A DNA stretch of 64,000 nt. Source: Plazaster borealis. Lineage: Eukaryota; Echinodermata; Asteroidea; Forcipulatida; Labidiasteridae. The stretch spans positions 19,116,818 through 19,180,817 of the forward strand of contig CM037471.1 of assembly GCA_021014325.1 (NCBI GenBank), written 5' to 3'. The translations under genes were made by a program, and so were the position numbers. This document shows positions 41,801-53,800 of this stretch, in pieces (positions within the stretch are counted from its first letter, which is position 1; each line of letters begins with the position of its first letter). The notes beneath the pieces are model-generated. The model was given only the letters and a program-made list of their open reading frames with translations. It ran no database searches and was not told where the DNA came from.

Positions 41801-44800
41801 AGGTTCGTCAATCAAATTTCTTAATTTCTGTGTTTATTTTCAAGATTTTACCCCGTGATCTGAAGTAGAAATTGTTTAGAACGAGTCTTTTAGTTGCTGA
41901 AGTAGTTTTTTTAGGATCGGTTTCTACCTCCATGTTGACTTTTAGGCTGTGTACGGATCGGCAGCTCTGGCTGTTTCTAGGGGCATCCTGTGTTTCAATG
42001 CACGTTCAGGTGGTTATCACGTGCAGCTGCAGCCGCTAGCCGCTGTCGCTAGCCGCACTGCTAGCCACTAGGTCAGAGAAGAATTAAGTATTGAAGTACA
42101 TGTGTGTAACGTTAATTAAGCTAATTTGGTGGGGAGACTGCTATACAAAGTCCAAAATGATAAATTTCCCTTGTTTGAGACAGTCATGTGATTTTACAAG
42201 ACCTTTTCCACAAGTATCTACCTCAAAAGTTGTCAGTTACACATCAAATAAAAGGAGTTCAAAAACTGTCTAAATTTTCAAATCATTTGTTTGTTTAAAT
42301 CCTATGAAATCTGACACCAAAGAGGTTCTGGGGTTTCATTCTTTAGACCGTAGGTCTTTTATACTTGAAGTAGAGGGTCTGTAATTCCATTTTTTTATCC
42401 AGAAGGTCCTGGGGTTTCATTCTCTAGACCAAGGGGGAGTCAAGGACCAATACCATAGGTCTTTTACTTGAAGTAGAGTGTCTGTATTAAATCCCCTTTT
42501 TTTATCCAGACGGTTCTGGGGTTTCATTCTCTAGACCAAGGGGGGAGTCAAGGACCAATACCATAGGTCTTTTACTTGAAGTTGAGTGTCTGTAATTTCC
42601 CTTTTTTTATCCAGACGGTTCTGGGGTTTCATTCTCTAGACCAAGGGGGGAGTCAAGGACCAATACCATAGCTCTTTTACTTGAAGTAGAGTGTCTGTAT
42701 TAAATTCCCTTTTTTTATCGAGACGGTTCTGGGGTTTCATTCTCTAGACCAAGGGGGGAGTCAAGGACCAATATCATAGGTCTTTTACTTGAAGTTGAGT
42801 GTCTGTATTAAATCCCCTTTTTTTATCCAGACGGTTCTGGGGTTTCATTCTCTAGACCAAGGGGGGAGTCAAGGACCAATACCATAGGTCTTTTACTTGA
42901 AGTTGAGTGTCTGTAAATCCCCCTTTTTTTTATCGAGAAGGTCCTGGGGTTTCATTCTCTAGACCAAAGGGAGACTCAAGGACCAATATCATAGCTCTTT
43001 TCTTGATGTAGAGTGTCTGTAAATCCCTTTATTTGTAACATCCAGGAGGATCTAAGGGGCTGCGTCCATACAACTCCATCCAGCCTGTATTTACAGGGTC
43101 TGTAATATCTTATCAACACTTGCCTAATTAGACTCTTGTTTTTGCATCATCAGGTCAGCTGTACTTCACTGACTCTGAGCTACGTGCCATCAAGAGAGTG
43201 GCAATTTCAAATGAAAACGCCTCCCGTGCACCGGACAACCTTGGTTTGGACAATGTGTATAGACCAATGGGAATTGCAATGGACTGGTGGGGAAAGTAAG
43301 TCAGAAAATCAGAGCTTTCATGTTGAAGAAAAGTAATTCCTTAAGGGAGTAGACATCACACAAGCGCAAAAATATAGCACTTCTGCATCCCGTCATGTGG
43401 GACGCAGACGAGCTATATTTGTCATAATCCAAGATTGTGCGGTGATAACAAATTTATCTTTAAGCAAACTTCACACGCAGATTAACGCCCAGTTTGCTTA
43501 TACTGACCTTAAAAAAAAATACACAATAATTACAACGAAAATATGCAGCAGTGTGGATGGTGTGTGGTGATATTAGATTATATATATATTATTATATCAC
43601 ACCTGTTGTTGCTATGGGCATTCCAACCAGAATCAAGAATTAAGTTTAAGAGGTTTAAGGGATATAAATTTAACAATAATATCACCCATGTTGTTGCTAT
43701 GGGTCGACCAATCAGAATCGAGGATTCAAGTTTGCTTGAGGATAAAGGTTTATATCACACCTGTTGTTGCTATGGGTCGACCAATCACATTCGAGGATTC
43801 AAGTTTCCTTGAAGATAAAGGTTTATATCACACCTGTTGTTGCTTTGGGTCGACCAATCAGAATCAATGGTTCAAGTTAATTTCCTGAATATAAAGGTTT
43901 ATATCACACCTGTTGTTGCTATGGGACGACCAGTCAGAATCAAGGATTCAAGTTTTCTTGAAGATAAGGACATTAGTCACAATCATAACCTTTGACAAAT
44001 TTCATCTAGACCTTTTGAATGCTTAATTGACAAATTTGATTGGTATTTTTCTTCATTAATGTCATGTTATTGATGAGTGTACCTCCTTTTCATACATTTG
44101 TTTGTAACTAGCCACTATTATTATTATTATTATTATTACAAATGAATGTTATTAATTTTGTTAAAAATTATTTGAAAAAGTTAAAACCAACGTTTACTTA
44201 ATTTTTGAAATGAGACATTTAAGGGGGGACACAAATTTGGTAAAATTGAAAATATAAATGTTGACAGATTACACATAACTTACATGGTAACGTGATGTCA
44301 TGATGGAAAACTTCAATTGAAATTCTGTTCTGGAATTGCTATAGTATTTGAGAAATGAGTAAAACATTTAGTTTCAATTTTGCAAGTCCAAAACCTATTG
44401 TTTGAAAACAGTGAGGTTTGTCCAACTATTTCCTTGTGACCCTGATGACCACTCGAGCTTAAACTTGCACAGGTTTGTTATATATGTGATGCGATCAAGC
44501 AAAATGAGTCATTAATCGACCCAGGACATTTTAAATTTTGTTATACATTTGAAAAGAGCATAATCTATGCTTTAATACTGTTAAAACCCCATGTTGATAG
44601 CACATTTGGTTCAAAAGTAGAAACACCAAGAGATGTGAGATAATGAAACTGAGAAAAGGGGTTTTAAAGTGGAGTTATTTATTGAAACTACATCGGCACA
44701 TTTTTTTTCAATGCAAATTTCAACCCCTTTTTGATGTTATTTATCAGGAAGGAAATGCCAATATAAAATAATATTTATTTTGGCATTTAAATTTATATAA

Positions 44801-47800
44801 CAAGTATTTTTGAAAATGTCACCCCTGTTGGCCTGTTTTGGCTTGTTTCTCCATACTGATATTTCCGACAAATGACTCATTAGCTTGATCGCATCACATA
44901 AAGTGCAGATACTGGTCTTTAACAATTACTAATGTTGCCAGCGTTCTCCCTTAAAGGCACTGTTCACGTTTGGTAATTACTCAAAATATCTATTAGCATA
45001 AAAAGTTACTTGGTAATGAGCAACAGAGAGCTGTTGATAGTATAAAACATTGTAAGAAACAACTCCCTCTGAAGTAACGTAGTTTTTGAGAAAGAGGTAA
45101 TTTCCCACTAAAATAATACAAACTTCTTGCAAGAAGTTTTTATTCCTATCTGAAAGCACACAAATTTGCACAACAAGGGTGTTTTTTCTTTCATCATTTT
45201 CTTGCTACTTCGATGACCAATTGAGCCCAAATTTTCACAGGCTTGTTATTTTATGCATATGTTGGGATACACCAAGAGAGAATACTGGTCTTTGACAATT
45301 ACCAAACGTGTACGATGCCTTTAACAGTGGTCCACTGGCCAAATGCTAGTTAAAACACCGGAGGGCCAGTTAAAATTATCTCTAAGTGGTCCGGCTGGCT
45401 AATCCAGAATTGAAGAGCAATAGAGCATCTCCATTTAATATGCATCATGGACCAGTGAAAAAGCTGGGGATCTAGCAGTTTTATTCTAAGAAAGTTATTG
45501 GTATTAGTTTCCTATTTCTTAGGCGTCTAACAGGTTGGATTTTTTTCTCCTTTCCTCCCAAAGCAATATTTACTTTGCAGATCAGGGTCTTGAAAGTAAT
45601 GCTGGAGCAAGAGGAAAACGGGCTGCAGCAGACAGAGGGCCCAAGATTGTCGTTGCATCAGCCAGGTCATATCCTTTTCATGAGAAGACGTTGCATACTG
45701 CTACTCAACCATACGCCATCGCCGTTAACCCAAGGAAGGGGTAAGGAGTAGACTATAAAGAGACATCAAGCCTGCTTTCTATTTCTCTGAATTACTTCTC
45801 TTTCTTCAGATGATACTTTGGGGCAATATCTCAAACATCGACTTAAGAACAAAAACTAGCACAACAAAATTACACTTACCAGAGTAAGATTACCAGCCAG
45901 AATACCATGCAGCAGGTACCATCAGTAACTGGTATCCTGCGGAACACACCTCTTCATATTGCGTGTTTCCACTATTCTGGGAGCCAATTCCTTTGTGTAC
46001 ATTTGACTCCTAAAATGGCGAACAGGATAGTCACGTTTAAGTGCGCTGCGAGTTGTGAAATGGGTCAATAGGCTGTTTTAAGCAAGCTTAGGCTTATCTC
46101 ATCAGCCTCATACTCTCCCATTTAATATTCTTCATAGATGAATTGTTGTTATTTCTTTTGTCGTAACTATTTCATTCATTTCTCTGTATTTGTTTGACTT
46201 CATGTCACACATTTTTGATGTGGAAAGCATGAAATAAATTATTTTATCAAGTAATCAATCACAAGGGAAACTAACTGGGTACATTTTAAAATAATTTTGG
46301 GTTGAACAAAGAAAAATAGAATTGAGCAGGACTTGAACCCGGGACCTCCAGACTAACATACTTTAAATACTTTAACTGAAGGACAGAGTTTTAGCGGAAT
46401 ATACATGCCTGAAAAACAAGGTTGATAATCAGAAAATTTACAATTTACAAACAATTTGGGGTTGGAAAAACCCCAAAATTGACTACAGCGGGATTTGAAC
46501 CAACAACCTCCGGATTAACGTGCTGGCGCTCTACCAATTGAGCTATCTAGCCCTATGTTGGCGGTCTCCCAATTTTGTCAATATCTTTGTTCCAGGGTGC
46601 CAGTCAGAAGCCATTCAACCTACAACTGCCACCCATCACACCCTAGTTTACGATACAACCTGGGAAGTGGCAGCAGAGGGATCACCTTAAGTCCCGCTGC
46701 AGTCAACTTTTCTATGTTCAACCCAAAATTAACTCTTGTCTGAGTCACAGTTCCAGTTTAAAGGTGATTTATTTTATTACTGTGTCTCAACCTTTGACAG
46801 TCTGATGTACTGGACAGACCTAGGTGTGTCCCCCTTCGGATCTCTTCTCTTCATGTCGTGGATGAACGGAAAAAACTTCACATCCATCAACAAGGCAGCA
46901 GGAAAACTCTACCAGCCGACAGGCTTAGCTGTCGATTACACTGGTAATGATACAGTGTACTGGTGTGACTCTGGAGCTAATATGATTGGGTATATCACGT
47001 ATGATGGTAGTATCTTCCGGGTTATTGCAAAAAATGGAGGTTAGTGATCTTATTTATTTATTTATTTATTTTATTTTATTTACACATCCAACAGCACAAT
47101 TAGCGCCGATATGACGGGATGGATAGGAATAGACTGTGCAAGTCTCGCGCGTATCGGAACGAGAAAACACGTCAAACGAAGAACATTGTTTTTCTCTGAA
47201 ATCAAATCTTTGTTTTAAATTATATCTAATGACAAAATCTGAACAACAAAAATACTCATTACATGTTTATACAATCAGTTTTAGTTTTTATAATAAATAC
47301 ACAAATAATGTGTTAATTATTAGTGAAGCAAAATTAAAACTCTGGGACAAGGATGCTTATTCGATCTTAACTTTTCAGAAACCACTTGCGTGGATTCGCG
47401 AAGGTCACACGGGCGGTAAATTAACGCTTGACGCAGTTTTTTGAGGATGCTGACGCCTCAACAACCATAGACTGCAATGAAAAGGCTTCGCGTTGCAATT
47501 ACAGCATCTGGCGATTATCATCGCTCTTCCAAAACAAGCGTTTACATAAGTTTTGTGATCGGAGGTCGGCACAAAATTCTTAGTTTTTTGCAGCAACCGG
47601 AAGCCGAGGTCAAGTTTAATTCTCGGGTTTTCTTCAATATATTGTTGAATTGATTGTACTTTCTTATTTTTTATCACTAAGTATTACATTCCCAACAACA
47701 TATGTATTTTTCACTGGCATAAACAACGTTAAACTAAAATAATTGACAAAACAAAATCTCACCCACGTAAATCTCCATATGGTTGGGACCACAATGGTCC

Positions 47801-50800
47801 CGGAAGTTCAAATATGCACGAGACTTGCACAGTCTATTGAGAAGAAACGTTCAGTTTTAGACATTGGAGGAAAACCCCAATAGGGAAAACCCACACATTC
47901 AGGTAGGGACTGAAAACCCAATCCACATGCAAGGCTCCGGTCTGAGGTGGGATTCGAACCCGAGTCTAAGTTGTGTTTTATCACTCATCCAACAGCACAA
48001 TTGATATGTTTTCAATCTTGCAACTATTTTGATGAGTTATTAATTGCTAAACACACTCACCACTTCGTGACAATGAACAAAAGAAATGTGTACGCAGAGC
48101 GCTGTGCATCTACAAACCAATGCATATTTAGATTCGCCGATTCGTGAAAACGCTAAACTTATATAGGTTAACAGATACGCCGGTTTGTGAAAACAGTGAT
48201 GATATGAAAGCCGACTGTCCACACTTTGTCCTTAATTGCGGCATTGCAGTCCTTTCTCATCCTGGGGACCCAGCCGTCAACTGGCTGATACACTTTTTAA
48301 AGAGATTAAGATAGCAAGCGACATCATCATCACTGTTCAAGTAATGTTGCTTATAAATACTGGTATAAAAAATATAAAAATAAATCCTATTTTATTTTAG
48401 AATATTTGGACAGTGACATACTTATCTTTTAACCTTTGACCTCAGGGCTTAACAATCCTTTCCAACTTGACGTCTTTGGAAGTGACATCTACTGGACAAC
48501 TCGCTCCACTGGTCTGAGAGGTCAGATTCAGAGCATGAACAAGACCGGTCAAGAACAAAAGCTGATCCTGGCTGGTTTGAGCCTTCCCACTGGTGTCAAG
48601 GTGTGGCAGAAACAGAGATATCCTCTCAATGGTGAGTCCAAGGGTCCATTTCATTGAGCTGCTTAAAAAGGCACATTGCCTTCGGATTGGGCGCTTTGGG
48701 CTATAAAAAGTGTTTGTTATGAAATGAACAAGCAGCGTTCTCCCTTAAAGGCAGTGGACACTATTGGTAATTACTCAAAATAATTATTAGCACAAAACCT
48801 TACTTGGTATCAAGTAATGGGGAGAGGTTGGTAGTATAAAACATTGTGAGAAACGGCTCCCTCTGAAGTGGAGTAGTTTTCGAGAAAGAAGTAATTTTCC
48901 ACGAATTTGATTTCGAGACCTCAAGTTTAGAATTGAGGTCTCGAAATCAAGCATCTGAAAGCACACAACTTCGTGTGACAAGGGTGTTTTTTCTTTCATA
49001 GTTATCTTGCAACTCCGACGACCGATCGAGCTCAAATTTTCACAGGTTTGTTATTTTATGCATATGTTGAGATACACCAAGTGAAAAGACTGGTCTTTGA
49101 CAATTACCAATAGTGTACACTGTCTTTAACAGTGGTCCACTGGCCACATGCCAGTTGTAACTTCTGAGGACCAGTCAAAATTGTATCCAAGTGGTCCGGC
49201 TGGCTAGTTCATTGCTTCTCTTTTGGAAATATTTTTAAAAAGCACAAAAGTAGTACACCATTTTTATCAAGTTACCAATGAAGCAATTAGACGATAATTG
49301 GTTAAAATTTGTCATCACATATATAGACCTTATGCATTGACATCATCACACCGCCATCAAGAGGTAAAATGATGATAAAACAATGGGAAATGACTACACT
49401 GGTTTCAAACTGAGGTACCATACAAAATGGCAGTGTTGAAAGAAAACCGTAAAAGATGTAGACCAGTGGAAAGGCTGGCGGACTATTGAAATGGTAAACT
49501 AACTGGTCCTGCTGGCCATTCACTGAAAAAATTAAGGACAAACCCTGGTAAGGTTGGAAAGATGTTTTAAAAGTAGAATATACTGATTCAAACTAATACC
49601 CCTTGACATTGTGTGTTTTTTTTTTTTCTTCTTGAACTAACACAGTCTGTAATTTTGTGGAATTAAACGTTTGGTGCTAGAAAATGGACAAATCTAAAAC
49701 TTTTCCCTATGCATGCCCCAATTGAAAATTTCTGGTTTCACTAACAGATCAGTATTCATTGATGGTCTTTCCATATTTCTTTCAGAGCCAAATCCATGTG
49801 AGAATAACCCTTGCCTGTACATGTGCCTGATAGTTCCACCACAGAAAAAAAGTGCCATGATCAAAAACTATGAGTGTGCATGTCCAAGCGGTGTTGAGGT
49901 GGATCCCAAGCACTGCAGTGGTAAGTTAGTTATTGATGTTTAGGTATAATGAATAGATAACTTTGCAAATACTGCATGTTAGCCGTGGAATGAGGTGCAT
50001 GCTGGTCTAGTATAGTGACAGAGTTTGGTGGAAAACTAGACCAGCATTCACTGCTAACGTGTGCCTTCCCAGTATTTGAGAAGTTCTCTAAGGACAGGTT
50101 GTTAGGCAGATGGGAGAGATGTGCATGTCCAAGCCCTGTCTAATGGAACCAATGCACTGCAGGGTTATTGATGCATAGGTAATAAATGGAAGGGTATTTG
50201 GGAAGATGGTAGATTTTGGAGGGGGCAGGAATAATGGAGTCTGTGGAACTTCTCTATTAGAAGCAGAGTGAATTGCATGTGGTATTTAAAGCTTAGCAAG
50301 TCTCTGGCTCTTCAGTGACATATCTAACCATAATTTGCTTCTCTCCACCTTGGAATAAAAAGTAACTTGATAATATGATTAAAGTTCATAGACACAGGGC
50401 TATGTCTGAATTCATAAATTAGTTTGAAAAGGAATCAACATGAGTTAAAATCCAAGGACTTAGTCTTAGTCCGAAGTGGTGGCTACGACTACGGCTACAG
50501 CTGGATCTCCGTGTCTTCATGCGTTGAAATATATGATGTCTGTATAGCAACACTCTTAGCAACAGCCATAGCTGTAGCCATAGCAGCCAGTTTGGATACA
50601 GGCTAACCAATGTTTGATGTTTTTCGAAACTCCCCCAGGGACAGGACCAGTACAGACGACCCCTGAACCTTGTGAATGTGACAATGGAGGCAAGTGTAGA
50701 CCTGACGGAACCTGCGAGTAAGTTTCTACATGTCTTTGTTCATATATTTGGGACCGTGGTTTCCTGTCCCACTACCTGGAACAGATGCTCTATAGTCACC

Positions 50801-53800
50801 TAAGCCCTTTTCACACGAGAATCGGAAACTTACGTCCATCGTTTTGGGTGCCAGTTGTCTGTCCCAAAAGTTGCATTCACACGATGACACTTCGCGTTCC
50901 CAACGTCTCTCGTTTTCGTGAGATAGCTACGTATTGGGTCAAAGGTCATCATTGGTTATTTATTAGTTCGCTGGTTCTCTGTCGGTGTCCCGTTTAATGT
51001 TACATAAATGCGTTTAGGGTACATCGATCGTTTTCTCGGCGCGACATTTCTGCTTTTTCGTGCGAATGGCCAGTGGAAATGCCAAATCCAAAAACAAAGG
51101 TAACTTAACATAATTTGCGACACGAACATTTCTTCCACCGACGCCATTTTAACGGAGGAAGGAATGCTTGAACAAACAAACGACATTTCACCCGCTGCGC
51201 ATGCGTGATCGTTTGGTGATTGCATGGGACCTTGGTATCATAACGTGCGTCGTTTCTTGGCGATTCTAAACAGGGATGTGATTTTTCGAGGAGGTCTTGA
51301 TCCCAGTTGTTTATAACGTGGGTCCCAGGTAATTTCATCACAAGGATTCCTCTCACACGACGCAAATTTGCGATTTCATGTCACCGATGCGATTTCGTTG
51401 CAAACGACCATCGTTTAGAGCGCTCGTGTGAAACGGGCTCTATTCTACCCTTTGTTGTTTGATTCATTCATCCGTAACTTTCTTGTTTATTATAGCATGT
51501 ACTATACTGTCCCCTTCATTGCATCTGATGAAGTGGCTGTTGCTATGAAAGCTCATGCAGTTCATTGTGTAATTAGGCTACCACTATCTTCCTTTTTTTT
51601 ATCTATCAGACTAACGCAGCTATCTCAATAATTTTCATATTTTTTGTAACTCACTGTAAAAAGCATCAGATTTGAGGTCAACATAACTTCACTGAATCAG
51701 ATGCTAAGGGAAGTAAATACTATGAGTGAAGTTCGACTTGAGCAATTGATAATAAACCCATTGCATTGGCTGCCATCACTGAAGTCATACAATGGAAATA
51801 TAAATAAGCGCCGAGCTTGACTCTCAGCCAATGACTAGGTATAGAATTAGGCTGGGACTACTACTTTAGCTTATAGGATCGTAATTAACTGTACTACCGC
51901 GGAGTCAGTTCTTGGATTGGTCTCAAACGTTGAGACCTAATTCTATACCTTCCGCCCAGGTAATAGTTAATAAACAAGACAGTTCTTTTCAGAACTGAGA
52001 AGTCTCCCGAACACCCGAACAATCTACTCCGCGGTAGTAGAATTAAGCAAGACAGTTCTCTAAGAACAAACTCTACCTGGCAAGTAGATACACACATGGT
52101 ATTACCGCAAACCAAATAATATAACATAATTGTTTATTAACAATCTTGTCTGTTTGTTTTCTTCCCTAGCTGTTTACCGGGTTATACAGGAGCAAATTGT
52201 GAAGGATACGGACCCTCAAGTAAGAACAGATTCTAGTCTCCTTTATACTTCTTCTTTATGTCTTCAGTTTTAAGGAAAACAATCTTATTTGTCCTACTAT
52301 CTTTTGTAATATTAAACTTTGGAATTTCACTTTGCTTGAAGAACTTCAGGTTAGTTTTCTGTGTAGTACTTAATAGTACTTAATATGTTCTTCACTAAAC
52401 GTTCGGGCTGTGGGATGATAAAACGTACAGGTAAGAAAAAAAATGTTTGTTACAAAAACAAATCATGGGTTGTTTTGATTCAAAACCACTGTGTCAACTC
52501 TTCAGAGGCCAATTCGCAGTGTTTTTACCACCTGAGGACGTGTGTGAACCAAATTTTGGGGAATCAAAATAAGTGGAACAAACTGTTTTTTCATTGCTAT
52601 TATTATTTATTTGGCCATTGATGCAAGAAAATAACATACAGGTAGTCAAAATAATGGTAATGAATAGATAACTTCACAAATACTGCATGTTAGCCGTGGA
52701 ATGAGGTTCATGTCGGTCTAGTTAGTAACAAAGTTTAGTCACTAAGTAGACAAGCAAGCGTGGCTAACATGTGCCTTCCAAGAATTTGCAAAGTTGTCTA
52801 AGGACGGTTGTTGGGCAGATTGGAGAGATGTGCATGTCCAAGAGGTGTCGAGGTGGAACCAATGCACTGCAGGGATAATTATTGATGCATAGGTAATGAA
52901 CAGACAACTTTGCAGATATTGCGTGTTAGCCGTGAAATGAGGTCCATGCTGGTCTAGTTAAGTGACAGAGTTGGGTGGCTAACTAGACCAGCATTCATGG
53001 CTAGCGTATGTCTTCCCAGTATTTGCAAAGATGTCTAAGGACAGGTTGTTGGGCAGATGGGAGAGATGTGCATGTCCAAACCGTGTTGAGGTCAAACCAA
53101 TGCACTGGGGGGGGGGGGGGGTTGAGTTTGTTATTGATGCATAGGTAATAAATGGAAGGGTATTTGGGAAGATGGTAGATCTTGGAGGGGGCAGGAATAA
53201 TGGAGTCTGTGGAACTTCTCTATTAGAAGCAGAGTGAGTTGCATATGGAGTTTAAAGCCTAGCTAGGCTCTGGCTCTTGGAATAAAAAGCAACTTGATAT
53301 ATGATTAAAGTTCTTAGACACAGGGCTATGTCTAGATTCATAAATTAGTTTGAAAAGGAATCAATCCAAGGACTTAGTCTCAGTCTGAATTAGTGGCTAC
53401 GGCTACGGCTAGATCTCCGTGTCTTCATGCGTTGAAATATATGATGGCCAAAGCAACACTCTTAGCAACAGCCATAGCTGTAACCATAGCTGCCAATTCG
53501 GATATAGGCTAACCAATGTTTGATGTTTCTTGAAACTCCCCAGGTACATCTGAACCTTGTAAATGTGACAATGGAGGCAAGTGTAGACCTGATGGAACCT
53601 GCGAGTAAGTAACTAAATAGTCTTTGTCCCACTACCTGGAATAGATGCTTTATAGTCATCTACTCTACCCTTTGTTGTTTGATTTATTCATACGTAACTT
53701 TCTTGTTTATTATAGCATGTACTTGGCTTGTCCCCTTCATTGCATCTGTTGTTGCTATGAAAGCTCATGCAGTTGATTATGTAATCTACCACTATCTTCC

